A stretch of DNA of 64,000 bases, from positions 1-64,000 of the forward strand of contig JAFQLS010000021.1 of NCBI GenBank assembly GCA_017396555.1. The letters run 5' to 3'. Position numbers and translations under genes: made by a program. This document shows, one piece after another, positions 36,156 to 45,391 of this stretch (position 1 is the first letter of the stretch; the number at the start of each line of letters is the position of its first letter). Source of the stretch: Lachnospiraceae bacterium (lineage in GTDB: Bacteria > Bacillota > Clostridia > Lachnospirales > Lachnospiraceae). The notes below the pieces were generated by a model that was given only the letters and a program-made list of their open reading frames with translations, was not told the DNA's origin and did no database searches.

Positions 36156-37901
36156 ATGGGTTTAAAAAACAAAAAAAGAAAGAACAAGGCTAGGGGTTTA
36201 AGCATATTAATAAAAATGCTTTTTGCTACAGGTCTTGTAATGGTCGTAGTTGCAGCATTGTTAGCAACTATTGCATGTAAACAGGTTGAAGATGGACTTG
36301 TGGAGGCAGCGGTAGAAGCGGCAGATACGGCAGGAAATGTAGCTGTTGGAGAAGTTGACGGTGATGCTTTAGCAAAGATTAAAAAGGGTAGTGAAGGTAC
36401 AGAAGAGTATAAACAAATATTTGATACGTTGTTAGATATAAAAAATATTTGTAGTGTAAAATATTTGTATACATTGTATGAGGAAAATGGAAAAGTGTAT
36501 TACGGTGTAGATGCTGATAATACAGATTCGCAATATGCAGCCGGCGAAGAATTTGAAGTAAGCTATGAAGAACTCAAGACTGTATTTGAGGGAAATGCAT
36601 ATGCACAAGATTATATAGACCATTCTCTTGATGGAGATTTAATTACAACATACAAGCCTGTTAAGGATAAGACAGGAAAGGTGGTTGCAATAATCGGATG
36701 TGATTATGATGCAAAAACTATAACTCAGACAGTTGATGATAGCATGAATTCAATCATAACTACATCAATAGTTGCAGTAGTAGTTGGTATAATATTGTTA
36801 TGTATAGTAATAGCAGCAGTGCTTAGAAATCTTAAGAAAATTAATTCGAAGATATATGACCTTGTACATAATGAAGGCGATCTCACACAGAAGCTTGATG
36901 TTAAGTCTAGTGACGAGACAGGACTTATTGCAAGTAATCTTAATGAATTACTTGAATATATGCGTGGAATTATGACGAACATTGCAAATAATTCAAGAAA
37001 TCTTAAGGTGTCCTGCGAAAATGTCGTTAACCAGCTAAAAGATACAGAGATAAAAGTATCGGATGTGTCTGCAACAATGGAAGAAATGAGTGCAGCTATG
37101 GAAGAAACAAGTGCTTCGTTAATGGGGGTCAATGAAGCAGTAGAACAGATACATACAGCAGTAATGACTATAGCTGAGAGTGCAGTTGAGGGTAGCGAAA
37201 AATCAAATACTATTACTGATAAAGCATCTGAAATATATAACGAGGCAGTTAGAAACAGAGAAGATGCTACCGAAAAAGCCGGAGTAATGAGGGAAAATAT
37301 TAATGAAAAGATAAAACAGTCAAAGGCTGTAGAAGAAATCAGTGTACTTACAGACAATATTCTTAATATTACCAATCAAACCAATCTGCTTGCGTTAAAT
37401 GCCAGTATAGAAGCTGCCAGAGCAGGGGAATCTGGTAAAGGATTTGCTGTAGTTGCGGATGAAATTGGCAAGCTTGCTACAGATTCAGCAGCGGCTGCAA
37501 ATAAGATTAGAGAAGTAAGTAATATTGTTATAAATGCAGTAAATCATTTGGCAGAGGAATCGGAAAGAATGATAGAATTCCTTGATGAAGTAGCGATGGC
37601 AGGATACGACAAGCTTCTTGAAACCAGCGAAAGCTACAGAGATGATGTTGCCAGTACAGGTGCAGTAATGCAGGAATTTGCAACAGCTAGTGAACAGTTA
37701 AGAAGAAATATTGATGACATTAAAGATGCAATAAATGCTGTAAATATTGCAGTTGAGGAAAGCACAAAGGGAATAGTAACTGTTACCATTAGTTCGTCAG
37801 AGATAACGGAAGCAGTAGGAGTTATTGATGATGAGGCAAATGCAAATAAAGAAATTGCAGAAGATTTAGATAAAGAAGTGGGAAAATTCAAGTTATGCTA
37901 A
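36156..37901 (+). CDS. Methyl-accepting chemotaxis protein
   Basis: This protein has 581 residues. One membrane helix (about 18-40) is followed by an external sensor of about 155 residues that looks like a single-Cache domain ([40 protein letters not shown]), then a second helix (about 199-223), HAMP (224-276) and a long signalling coiled coil with [18 protein letters not shown] near 407. TTGGAGG precedes the ATG at 36156. It is monocistronic, ending at a strong terminator. No che or flagellar genes are in the window, so it belongs to a chemotaxis system coded elsewhere. Ligand unknown. Confidence 0.93.
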   Translation: MGLKNKKRKNKARGLSILIKMLFATGLVMVVVAALLATIACKQVEDGLVEAAVEAADTAGNVAVGEVDGDALAKIKKGSEGTEEYKQIFDTLLDIKNICSVKYLYTLYEENGKVYYGVDADNTDSQYAAGEEFEVSYEELKTVFEGNAYAQDYIDHSLDGDLITTYKPVKDKTGKVVAIIGCDYDAKTITQTVDDSMNSIITTSIVAVVVGIILLCIVIAAVLRNLKKINSKIYDLVHNEGDLTQKLDVKSSDETGLIASNLNELLEYMRGIMTNIANNSRNLKVSCENVVNQLKDTEIKVSDVSATMEEMSAAMEETSASLMGVNEAVEQIHTAVMTIAESAVEGSEKSNTITDKASEIYNEAVRNREDATEKAGVMRENINEKIKQSKAVEEISVLTDNILNITNQTNLLALNASIEAARAGESGKGFAVVADEIGKLATDSAAAANKIREVSNIVINAVNHLAEESERMIEFLDEVAMAGYDKLLETSESYRDDVASTGAVMQEFATASEQLRRNIDDIKDAINAVNIAVEESTKGIVTVTISSSEITEAVGVIDDEANANKEIAEDLDKEVGKFKLC

Positions 37902-37904
37902 AAT

Positions 37905-37941
37905 AAAAAATCGTCTTGGTGATACAGCCAAGACGATTTTT
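37905..37941 (+). terminator. Rho-independent terminator (first of a near-identical pair)
   Basis: A 14-bp stem (AAAAATCGTCTTGG with CCAAGACGATTTTT) is followed by T. Except for one loop base it is the same as the terminator at 39043-39080. Confidence 0.9.
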
Positions 37942-38051
37942 GTCCTATACATCATAAAAATATTTGATTTAAAACTGAAAAATAATACAGTCAGATTATA
38001 TTGTGGTATACTGATTTATGAAATTGAAAGGCAAGATTGTAGAGTGAAAAT

Positions 38052-39044
38052 ATGTTAAAGGATATAATAAAACATAGTATATATATGACCATAAAAAAAG
38101 TTGTTTCATACATAGTGTTGGGTATGTTAGTGATGCTGCTTGCATGTATATATCTTCCCAAGGTTAAGAATGGTATAGTTGATTTTGATACAATGGAGTT
38201 ACAGGATTTGTCAGGAAATCAATGTATAAGACTTTTAGTGACAGAAAATTATGGATTGTATAATGAAAAAACGGTACACAGATTGGATCAACCATTTAAA
38301 AAAAATAAAAAATTATATTATTTGGTTAAAGTTGAAAGTTCTGTGGAAAATGAAGAATATTTGATTAGTTTAGTTGTTTCGGATGCAGATAAAAAAGAGG
38401 TTAATAAGTTGGAACAATTAGGAAGGGGTGAATTAAATGAACCTTTAGAAATAATATGTGAGGTAGGAGGGATGAATGATTCAGAGCAGTATACTGTAGA
38501 AAGTTATATGTATGAAAACGGATATGATAATAATAGATGGTTAGTTTGTCATATGATTTTTTGTGACTGGGATACAATGGTAAAGATTGTTAATTATTTA
38601 ATAGGGGTTGGAAAGGTGTTATTTGTTATAGCTATCCTTCTTTTTTTATATAGTATAAGTGGAATCAGAGTTGCAAAATTTAAAAGAGAAATTGAGAATA
38701 ATGGGATTTTATTTGAAAAGGTATTGCAAGATTATGAAATGTCTACGGTTCTAGATAGAAAGAATATGTTTCGAATAGGACGTTTATGTACATATGTATA
38801 TAGTGGTGAAACACCACATGTTTTTGTGAACAAAGATATTAAGAAGGTAGCCTATTTTACAATGACTCAAAGTGGTAAAGGAGGAATATTTAAGAAAATT
38901 ATACATTATATTAGGATAGATATGGTGCGGGATGATTGTGGGGTAGCAACCGTAACCAATAAAGAAAACGCAGAATATATATTAGAAGTGATAAAAAAAT
39001 CTATGCCATGGGTAGAAGTGGTATGGGATGTAGAGGATATTTAA
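38052..39044 (+). CDS. Membrane protein of unknown function
   Basis: This protein of 330 residues has a membrane helix at about 15-35, an extracytoplasmic region of about 145 residues and a second helix near 185-207. A cytoplasmic C-terminal part follows with RKNMFRIGRLCTYVY, KKVAYFTMTQSGKGG, IHYIRIDMVRDD and a closing MPWVEVVWDVEDI. I believe similar membrane proteins occur singly in Lachnospiraceae, but I cannot name a function. There is no good Shine-Dalgarno (AGAGTGAAAA precedes ATG). It is flanked on both sides by almost identical terminators, so its insertion or duplication history may be unusual. Confidence 0.65.
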   Translation: MLKDIIKHSIYMTIKKVVSYIVLGMLVMLLACIYLPKVKNGIVDFDTMELQDLSGNQCIRLLVTENYGLYNEKTVHRLDQPFKKNKKLYYLVKVESSVENEEYLISLVVSDADKKEVNKLEQLGRGELNEPLEIICEVGGMNDSEQYTVESYMYENGYDNNRWLVCHMIFCDWDTMVKIVNYLIGVGKVLFVIAILLFLYSISGIRVAKFKREIENNGILFEKVLQDYEMSTVLDRKNMFRIGRLCTYVYSGETPHVFVNKDIKKVAYFTMTQSGKGGIFKKIIHYIRIDMVRDDCGVATVTNKENAEYILEVIKKSMPWVEVVWDVEDI

Positions 39045-39080
39045 AAAATCGTCTTGGTGATGCAGCCAAGACGATTTTTT
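39043..39080 (+). terminator. Rho-independent terminator (second of a near-identical pair)
   Basis: The stem is the same 14-bp stem as at 37905-37941, with one base changed in the loop over 37 nt. It begins inside the stop codon of the preceding gene and its T-run opens repeat copy A. Confidence 0.9.
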
Positions 39081-39154
39081 ATGTTATAGAAAAGTTCCTC
39101 AAAGATTGAGGGATAAAGGTAGTCTGAAGCGGACTTGTCCGCTTTATTATTGAA
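39075..39154 (+). repeat. 80-nt intergenic repeat, copy A
   Basis: Aligned without gaps to copy B at 41483-41562, 69 of 80 bases are identical. It holds two hairpins: CCTCAA-AGA-TTGAGG and a perfect AAGCGGAC-TT-GTCCGCTT. It follows directly on a terminator T-run and ends 4 nt before the stop codon of the minus-strand cyclase gene. Confidence 0.8.
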
Positions 39155-39157
39155 TTA

Positions 39158-40852
39158 TCATAAAGTTTTTTGTTTAGCCTTACATTCATACATCCTGCTG
39201 TCAGCAAGACGATAGGTGTTTTCAGTTCCAAGGTTAGGAGATTCGTGGGATATAGCATAACCATAGGCTATTGAAATATTAAATTCGTTATTGTCAGAAT
39301 TATATTGGTTTATAGTATTTTCAAAATTTTCGATTAATGAATCAATTATTGATTTGTTATCAGTTTCAATAATTGCAATAAATTCATCACCACCAAGTCT
39401 GCCTATAATTCCTTTCTCCTTGAATGAATTATTAATAATATCAGCAGCCATTTTTATAAGCTTGTCACCAACGGAATGACCATGTTCATCATTTATGAGC
39501 TTTAGATTGTTGAGATCGAAAATAAATATTGAATAACAGCTGTTTTGCTCCTCGTCAAGTCTATTCATATATTCAGCACAATATCTTCGATTGTAGAGTT
39601 CGGTAAGCTGGTCGGTATAAGCATATTTAATCAAAAGAAGTTTTTCGTTTTCTTCAACTACCATTTTTGCAATATTTCTATAAATGTCTATTGCAAGAAT
39701 AGCAAGAAGCATTGAAATACCGATAGAAGATAATCCTTTAATATTAAAGCTGTCTAAACCAAACGATCTTTGTAAATTATATCCCGCAATATCATAGAGT
39801 ACGGTGCCGGCAAAAAAAGCTAATCCGAAGACATAGGACTTCTTGTTAACATTGTTAAGCCGTATATTTTTGATGAATACAAAAGAGAAAAATAACAAGT
39901 GTATTATCAATAGTGCGTGAAAGTATTTTTGTAACCGGGCTGCATGAACCAGATCAAGTGTATGTAATGTAATTGTTACAGATGTAAATAAAAATTGTAT
40001 TGCAAATAATAATTTATATATAGTTGTTAATATTTTATTTGATAACATCTTAATATAACTGTACATAAATCCTAAAAATGGAATTGGAGCAATGTAAAGT
40101 GACATATATTCTACAAGTGAAATTGAATATATAGGTATTGAGAAAATTGCTAATATATTATGGTAGCATAAAGTCCACAAGCCCATGCATATGGAAAATA
40201 ATGAAAGTAAAAAGAAGTTCATATACTTCTTCGAATACGATATTGCGAAAATGGAAAATAAAACAACAAATATTCCAAATATAACAAGGAATGAACCTAC
40301 TAGCATTGGTACAAAATTTACGGTCATGAAATAACGATAGGAGTTAGACCATTCTGTTATATAGATTGAATCAAATTTGGAAAATGGTCCGTCTTCTGTA
40401 ATTTTTAAATCGATTCTAATAGTTTTACCCTTGTAATTATTTGAAAAATTAATAAATTCAATACCACAACCAAGAGATTTGCCATTTTTGAGCCTTTCTT
40501 CGCCGTAAGAATGTATAAGTTCATTGTCTATATACACATCTAATGTTGAATGTCTTATGAAGAAATAAAGTGAAGGTGATACAAAATCCCATTCGTCGGG
40601 AAGCACTCTTGATAGTGAAATAGTATCATCTACATCAAGGGAACCTGTTTTGAAATCTTTAAGATTAACGTTTTTATAGACTTTATCATTAATAGTAATG
40701 TCCCAATTATCATCAATAACGAGCATAGAAGATGTTTTATCTATGTCACTACATATTAAATTAACAATTAAAAAGAGCACTAAAAGAACGCTTGCAAGTG
40801 AATATGCAAGCCAAAAAGTTCGAAAAAATTTTTTGTTAAATAATTTTGACAT
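39158..40852 (-). CDS. Membrane-bound diguanylate cyclase (GGDEF)
   Basis: This protein has 564 residues. A first helix (about 9-31) is followed by an extracytoplasmic region (35-185) with a beta-sandwich look (YVDNELIHSYGEE-like), then a block of about seven helices (190-395), the layout of 7TMR-DISM sensors. The C-terminal GGDEF domain (405-564) has IFDLNNLKLINDEHGHSVGD and GRLGGDEFIAI, so it should make cyclic di-GMP. No RxxD inhibitory site is seen five residues upstream of the GGDEF. GGAGTG precedes the start. The gene lies between the two 80-nt repeats together with mscL. Confidence 0.92.
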   Translation of the reverse strand: MSKLFNKKFFRTFWLAYSLASVLLVLFLIVNLICSDIDKTSSMLVIDDNWDITINDKVYKNVNLKDFKTGSLDVDDTISLSRVLPDEWDFVSPSLYFFIRHSTLDVYIDNELIHSYGEERLKNGKSLGCGIEFINFSNNYKGKTIRIDLKITEDGPFSKFDSIYITEWSNSYRYFMTVNFVPMLVGSFLVIFGIFVVLFSIFAISYSKKYMNFFLLSLFSICMGLWTLCYHNILAIFSIPIYSISLVEYMSLYIAPIPFLGFMYSYIKMLSNKILTTIYKLLFAIQFLFTSVTITLHTLDLVHAARLQKYFHALLIIHLLFFSFVFIKNIRLNNVNKKSYVFGLAFFAGTVLYDIAGYNLQRSFGLDSFNIKGLSSIGISMLLAILAIDIYRNIAKMVVEENEKLLLIKYAYTDQLTELYNRRYCAEYMNRLDEEQNSCYSIFIFDLNNLKLINDEHGHSVGDKLIKMAADIINNSFKEKGIIGRLGGDEFIAIIETDNKSIIDSLIENFENTINQYNSDNNEFNISIAYGYAISHESPNLGTENTYRLADSRMYECKAKQKTL

Positions 40853-40945
40853 TAATACACTCCAAAATAACCTGATTATAATGTATTAATTATATCATTT
40901 ACTGTTTTAAATGTCAAAAAAACAAGAGTTTTGTCGTATGCATTA

Positions 40946-40974
40946 TTGAAATAAAAAAATTGGTATGATATATT
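40946..40974 (+). promoter_or_regulatory. sigma-A-type promoter of mscL
   Basis: TTGAAA and TATATT with a 17-bp spacer lie 33 bp before the start; GGAGG precedes the ATG. Confidence 0.55.
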
Positions 40975-41006
40975 AGATTTAATATATAAAATATGGAGGA
41001 ATACAT

Positions 41007-41435
41007 ATGAGTAAAGTAAAAAAAGCTGGTGGATTCTTTAATGAATTTAAGGAGTTTGCATTAAAAGGAAATGTAATGAGTATGGCAATAGGTGTATTAA
41101 TAGGTGGTGCATTTAGTGGTTTGGTATCATCATTTACAAACAACATTATAACACCTATAATAAATTGTTTTGGAAAAGCAGATTCGTTAGGAGTTGCACG
41201 TCTGGGAATAACAATAAGAGGTCAGAGACTTCAGTTTGGTTATTTTTTTGCGGATGTAATTAACTTTGTAATTATGGCTTTTATTGTATTTCTTATGGTA
41301 AAGGGTATGACAATGCTTGCAAAAATCGGAGAGAAAAAAGAAGAGGCAGCGCCTACAACTAAGGAATGTCCTTTCTGTAAGAGTCAGATAAATAAGGATG
41401 CTACAAAATGTCCGCATTGTACAAGTGAAGTATAA
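41007..41435 (+). CDS. mscL: Large-conductance mechanosensitive channel with zinc-ribbon tail
   Basis: This protein of 142 residues is a pentameric pore that opens under membrane tension to release solutes. The N-terminal FFNEFKEFALKGNVMSMAIG and FSGLVSSFTNNIITP are MscL hallmarks. TM1 is near 20-45 and TM2 near 75-100. After TM2 a cytoplasmic tail ends in CPFCKSQI and CPHCTSEV, a four-cysteine zinc ribbon absent from E. coli MscL but frequent in Clostridia. The gene stands alone with its own promoter and terminator. Confidence 0.94.
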   Translation: MSKVKKAGGFFNEFKEFALKGNVMSMAIGVLIGGAFSGLVSSFTNNIITPIINCFGKADSLGVARLGITIRGQRLQFGYFFADVINFVIMAFIVFLMVKGMTMLAKIGEKKEEAAPTTKECPFCKSQINKDATKCPHCTSEV

Positions 41436-41458
41436 AATAAAATTAATATGCATATAAG

Positions 41459-41489
41459 AACTTTCGAGATTTTTCTCGGAAGTTTTTTA
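41459..41489 (+). terminator. Rho-independent terminator of mscL
   Basis: The stem AACTTTCGAGA with TCTCGGAAGTT (one mismatch region) is followed by six T, which also open repeat copy B. Confidence 0.8.
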
Positions 41490-41562
41490 TGTTATAGGAA
41501 AGTCCCTCAAAGCTTGAGGGATATAGGGAGTTTGAAGTGGATTTGTCCGATTTGTTCTTGAA
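41483..41562 (+). repeat. 80-nt intergenic repeat, copy B
   Basis: It is 69/80 identical to copy A at 39075-39154 and in the same orientation. The first hairpin (CCCTCAA-AGC-TTGAGGG) is kept and extended. The second (AAGTGGAT-TT-GTCCGATT) keeps most pairs through U-G wobble, which hints that RNA folding matters. Confidence 0.8.
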
Positions 41563-41575
41563 AAAATAAAATGAA

Positions 41576-41613
41576 GTATGTGTCTTGTCATATGTAAACT
41601 AATATGTTATACT
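41576..41613 (+). promoter_or_regulatory. nadABC-niaR promoter with overlapping NiaR-like operator
   Basis: TTGTCA (41585-41590) and TATACT (41608-41613) have a 17-bp spacer. The -35 box lies in GTATGTGTCTTGTCATATGT (41576-41595), which resembles the TGTCTTGACA-centred NiaR box of Firmicutes. NiaR (coded at the end of this operon) with bound nicotinate would block the polymerase here. The site identity rests on my memory of the consensus. Confidence 0.55.
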
Positions 41614-41644
41614 CCCATAAAAACGAATTTAAGAGGTGTGAAGA

Positions 41645-42562
41645 TTGAATCTAAAAGATAAGATAAATAGAATTGAAGAACTGAAAAAAGAAAAAAATGC
41701 AGTGATTATGGCACATTATTACGTTGATGGCGAGGTGCAGGGTGTTGCTGATTATTTAGGAGACTCATATTATCTGAGCCATGCAGCAACTACTATAGAT
41801 AAAAATATTATTGTATTGTGCGGAGTAAAGTTTATGGGAGAAAGTGCAAAGGCTTTAAATCCGGAGAAGAAGATTTTGCTTCCGGCCAGTGAGGCGGAAT
41901 GTCCGATGGCACATATGGCTACAGTGGAGTCGATAAGGGAAGTAAGAGAAAAGTATGAGGATGTTGCTGTGGTTTGTTATGTGAATTCTACAGCCGAGTT
42001 AAAGGCAGAAAGTGATGTATGTGTGACATCAGCAAATGCTCTTAATATAGTATCAAAATTGCCAAATAAAAACATATTTTTTATACCCGATAAAAATTTG
42101 GCAACATATATATCGAAGAAATTACCGGATAAGAATTTTATTTTTAATAAGGGGTGCTGTTACATACATGACAGAATTACAAAGGAGCAGGTAGCGTTAG
42201 CGAAGGAATTACATCCCGATGCAAAATTATTGGTTCATCCGGAATGTAAGTCGGATATAGCGGATATAGCAGATTATGTGGGAAGCACATCAGAAATTAT
42301 CAGATATGTTAAGGAAAGTAGTGATAACGAATTTATTATTGCTACAGAAGAAGGCGTTTTATTTGAACTTAATAATGTGGCACCAGAGAAGCAATTCTAT
42401 ACAGTGACAAAGGAACAGATTTGTCCGGGAATGAAAATGGTATCTCTTGACAACATAATAGAAGTACTTGAAAATGAATCGTCACAGATAGAAATGGACA
42501 GGGAACTTATAGATAAAGCAAAAATACCTATGGAAAAGATGTTAGAGCTTGCAAAAAAATAG
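41645..42562 (+). CDS. nadA: Quinolinate synthase
   Basis: This protein of 305 residues makes quinolinate from iminoaspartate and dihydroxyacetone phosphate. Signatures are AHYYVDGEVQGVADYLGDS (22-40) and the three 4Fe-4S cysteines in VLCGVKFMG, NKGCCYIHD and EQICPGMKMVS. The start is TTG with AAGAGGTG upstream. It is the first gene of nadA-nadB-nadC-niaR, with nadB 22 bp downstream. A NiaR-like operator overlaps the promoter, so it should be shut off when nicotinate is plentiful. Confidence 0.94.
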   Translation: MNLKDKINRIEELKKEKNAVIMAHYYVDGEVQGVADYLGDSYYLSHAATTIDKNIIVLCGVKFMGESAKALNPEKKILLPASEAECPMAHMATVESIREVREKYEDVAVVCYVNSTAELKAESDVCVTSANALNIVSKLPNKNIFFIPDKNLATYISKKLPDKNFIFNKGCCYIHDRITKEQVALAKELHPDAKLLVHPECKSDIADIADYVGSTSEIIRYVKESSDNEFIIATEEGVLFELNNVAPEKQFYTVTKEQICPGMKMVSLDNIIEVLENESSQIEMDRELIDKAKIPMEKMLELAKK

Positions 42563-42584
42563 CATCAGGAAGGACGATATTAAT

Positions 42585-43952
42585 ATGAAAAATAGCGTAT
42601 ATGATGTGGTAATTGTTGGAAGCGGAGTGGCAGGATGCTTCACGGCACTTCATTTACCAAAGGAATGGAAAATTCTTATGATAACTAAGAGTAGCTTGGA
42701 GGAAAGTGATTCATTTCTTGCGCAGGGTGGAATCTGTGTGTTAAAGGATGAAAATGACTTTGAAAGTTTTTATGAGGACACGATGAAAGCAGGACATTAT
42801 GAGAATAGACCTGAAGCTGTTAGAGAAATGATAATGTCATCAAGAGCAGTTATAAACGAGTTGATAGAATTTGGAGTAGATTTTCATACGGAAAATGGAA
42901 AATTATGCTATACAAAAGAGGGAGCACATTCTACTAACAGAATCTTATATTACAAAGATGTGACGGGAAAAGAAATAATCAGAAAACTACTTGCCCGAGT
43001 AAAAGAGTTGGAGAATGTTACGATTAAGACCAATACGGAAATGATAGATATTCTGTGCAAAGATAATTGCTGTGATGGTATTCTTTTGAGAAATGGTGAA
43101 GAAGAATTAGAAGTTGTGTTTGCAAGACATACTATGTGGGCGTGCGGAGGCATAGGCGGAATATATGAAAATTCAACTAATTATACACATTTAACCGGAG
43201 ATGCGCTCGCATTATCAATTAAGCACAATATAAAAATTAAAAATATAGACTATGTGCAGATACATCCGACAACCCTTTATTCTAATAAAAAAGAACGAAG
43301 ATTTCTTATATCTGAATCAGTAAGAGGAGAGGGAGCAATTCTGTTAAATAAAAATGGTGAGAGATTTGTGGATGAACTACAACCAAGAGATGTAGTATCT
43401 AAAGCAATATTTGAACAGATGGAAAAGGATGGTACAGAACACGTGTGGTTATCAATGATGACCATTGATGATATAGATGTAACAAAAAGATTTCCATATA
43501 TATGTAAGAGATGTATGGAGGAAGGCATAGATGTTACTAAAGATTTAATTCCGGTTGTACCAGCACAGCATTATTTTATGGGTGGTGTGGACGTTGACCT
43601 TAACAGTCATACATCAATGAGGCATTTATATGCATCGGGAGAAACCTGTTGTAATGGTGTTCATGGTGCAAACAGACTAGCAAGTAATTCGCTACTTGAA
43701 AGTCTTGTGTTTGCAAAAAATGCAGCTTTGCATATGAACAAGGTTGATAAATATACAATTGCTGAGCGTTATAATATTACGGCTGAAACAAGTAGAGAAG
43801 ACAGGTTGAATAGCATGTCGAAATGGAGTATAGATAAAATAATAGAAAAATATAACATAGACCTAACAGAATATGAGGATTATGAAGGCTATACACAGAG
43901 AAAAAAAGATGCCATTTGGGCAGAAATAAATAAAGAAAAGAGGAAAAAATAA
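42585..43952 (+). CDS. nadB: L-aspartate oxidase
   Basis: This protein of 455 residues is a flavoprotein that oxidises aspartate to iminoaspartate for NadA. FAD-binding GSGVAGCFTAL lies near residue 12. FLAQGGICVL, HPTTLYS, SVRGEGAILLN, RDVVSKAIFEQM and HYFMGGVDVDL with GANRLASNSLLE follow in the expected order. The C-terminal helical part is shorter than in E. coli NadB, as usual in Clostridia. AGGAAGGACG precedes the ATG; an upstream in-frame ATG overlaps nadA and has no site. The stop overlaps the nadC start by one base. Confidence 0.93.
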   Translation: MKNSVYDVVIVGSGVAGCFTALHLPKEWKILMITKSSLEESDSFLAQGGICVLKDENDFESFYEDTMKAGHYENRPEAVREMIMSSRAVINELIEFGVDFHTENGKLCYTKEGAHSTNRILYYKDVTGKEIIRKLLARVKELENVTIKTNTEMIDILCKDNCCDGILLRNGEEELEVVFARHTMWACGGIGGIYENSTNYTHLTGDALALSIKHNIKIKNIDYVQIHPTTLYSNKKERRFLISESVRGEGAILLNKNGERFVDELQPRDVVSKAIFEQMEKDGTEHVWLSMMTIDDIDVTKRFPYICKRCMEEGIDVTKDLIPVVPAQHYFMGGVDVDLNSHTSMRHLYASGETCCNGVHGANRLASNSLLESLVFAKNAALHMNKVDKYTIAERYNITAETSREDRLNSMSKWSIDKIIEKYNIDLTEYEDYEGYTQRKKDAIWAEINKEKRKK

Positions 43953-44803
43953 TGGATCAGATTACAGCAAAATTAAATGTAGATAATTTAATAATGATGG
44001 CACTTAGAGAGGATATCTCAAGTGAGGATGTAACAACTAATGCAATAATGCGAGAGGCAAGAATGGGAAATGCTAAGCTTATTTGTAAAGAAGACGGAAT
44101 AGTAGCAGGTCTTGATGTTTTTAAAAGAGTTTTTGAATTGCTGGATAATACAGTAGAAGTAAAATTGTATTATAAGGATGGAGATGAAGTAAAAAATAAA
44201 GATATCTTAGGTGAAGTAACAGGAGATATTAGAGTTATTTTATCAGGCGAGAGAACGGCACTTAATTATTTGCAGAGAATGAGCGGAATTGCTACATATA
44301 CGAGCAAGGTTGTAAAGCTTCTTGGAAATTCTAAAACAAAGCTTCTTGATACAAGAAAGACTACGCCTAATATGAGAATTTTTGAAAAATATGCTGTAAA
44401 GTGTGGAGGCGGACTTAATCACAGATATAATTTGTCAGATGGTATTTTGATTAAGGATAACCATATTGGTGCGGCAGGAAGTATTACAAAGGCTGTTGCC
44501 ATGGCTAAAGAATATGCACCATTTGTTAGAAAGATAGAAGTTGAGGTTGAAAACCTTGAAATGGTAAAAGAAGCGGTAGAGGCAGGAGCAGACATTATTA
44601 TGCTTGATAATATGTCAGCAGAGGAAATGAAAAAAGCTATTGATATTATTGCCGGAAGAGCTAAGACCGAATGTTCAGGTAATGTTACAAAGGAAAATAT
44701 AAATGCACTTACAGATATTGGTGTTGATTACATTTCGAGTGGTGCACTAACACATTCGGCACCAATCCTTGATGTATCTCTAAAAAATTTACATGAGATT
44801 TAG
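43952..44803 (+). CDS. nadC: Nicotinate-nucleotide pyrophosphorylase (carboxylating)
   Basis: This protein of 283 residues converts quinolinate and PRPP to nicotinate mononucleotide. Signatures are EDISSEDVTTNAI near 18, SGERTALNYLQRMSGIAT near 92-109, TRKTTPNMR near 132-140, KCGGGLNHRYNLSDGILIKDNH near 150 (split here as KCGGGLNHRY and LIKDNH) and KIEVEVENLE. It is coupled to nadB by the overlapping TAATG and is followed by niaR after 16 bp. Confidence 0.95.
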   Translation: MDQITAKLNVDNLIMMALREDISSEDVTTNAIMREARMGNAKLICKEDGIVAGLDVFKRVFELLDNTVEVKLYYKDGDEVKNKDILGEVTGDIRVILSGERTALNYLQRMSGIATYTSKVVKLLGNSKTKLLDTRKTTPNMRIFEKYAVKCGGGLNHRYNLSDGILIKDNHIGAAGSITKAVAMAKEYAPFVRKIEVEVENLEMVKEAVEAGADIIMLDNMSAEEMKKAIDIIAGRAKTECSGNVTKENINALTDIGVDYISSGALTHSAPILDVSLKNLHEI

Positions 44804-44819
44804 AAATGGTAGGTAAACT

Positions 44820-45323
44820 ATGTCAGGAGAAGATAGAAGAAAAGGTATATTGGAAGATATATCCAGTTCTGCCAAGCCGGTATCAGGAACTGTTCTGGCC
44901 AAGAAATATGGTGTAAGCCGTCAGGTTATTGTTCAGGATATAGCATTGATTCGTGCAGGAGGAATTGATGTTATCTCTACTGCAAGAGGATATCTTATTA
45001 ATTTGGAGACAAAGGTGACTAAGATATTTTGTGTCAAACATACAGACGAAGAAATCGAAAGTGAATTAAACACCATTGTAGATATGGGTGGTAAGGTTGT
45101 CGATGTTTTTGTTGAGCATAGTATATATGGAAACATAAGAGCAGAGTTAATGTTGGCTTCAAGATTTGATGTCAGAAAATTTATGGATGATATTAGAAAT
45201 GGAATTGCCAAACCACTTAAAAATCTAACAGGCGAAATGCATTTTCATACGGTGGAGGCAGACAACGAGAAAGTATTAGATTTAATAGAAGCGGAGCTTA
45301 AAAAAAAGAATTATTTAGTTTAA
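44820..45323 (+). CDS. niaR: NiaR-type transcriptional repressor of NAD synthesis
   Basis: This protein has 167 residues. Residues 5-60 are a winged HTH_11 domain (SGTVLAKKYGVSRQVIVQDI). Residues 70-167 are the 3H domain, with the histidines in CVKHTDEE, FVEHSIYG and MHFHTVEA that bind metal and nicotinate. NiaR represses NAD synthesis and niacin salvage genes when nicotinate is present. Its place as the last gene of nadABC, plus the operator-like site before nadA, points to autoregulation. Confidence 0.92.
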   Translation: MSGEDRRKGILEDISSSAKPVSGTVLAKKYGVSRQVIVQDIALIRAGGIDVISTARGYLINLETKVTKIFCVKHTDEEIESELNTIVDMGGKVVDVFVEHSIYGNIRAELMLASRFDVRKFMDDIRNGIAKPLKNLTGEMHFHTVEADNEKVLDLIEAELKKKNYLV

Positions 45324-45391
45324 TAACATTTACCTAAAACTTCATAATGTGATATAATATTACATATTTTTTATATTGTGGAGGTTGGTCT

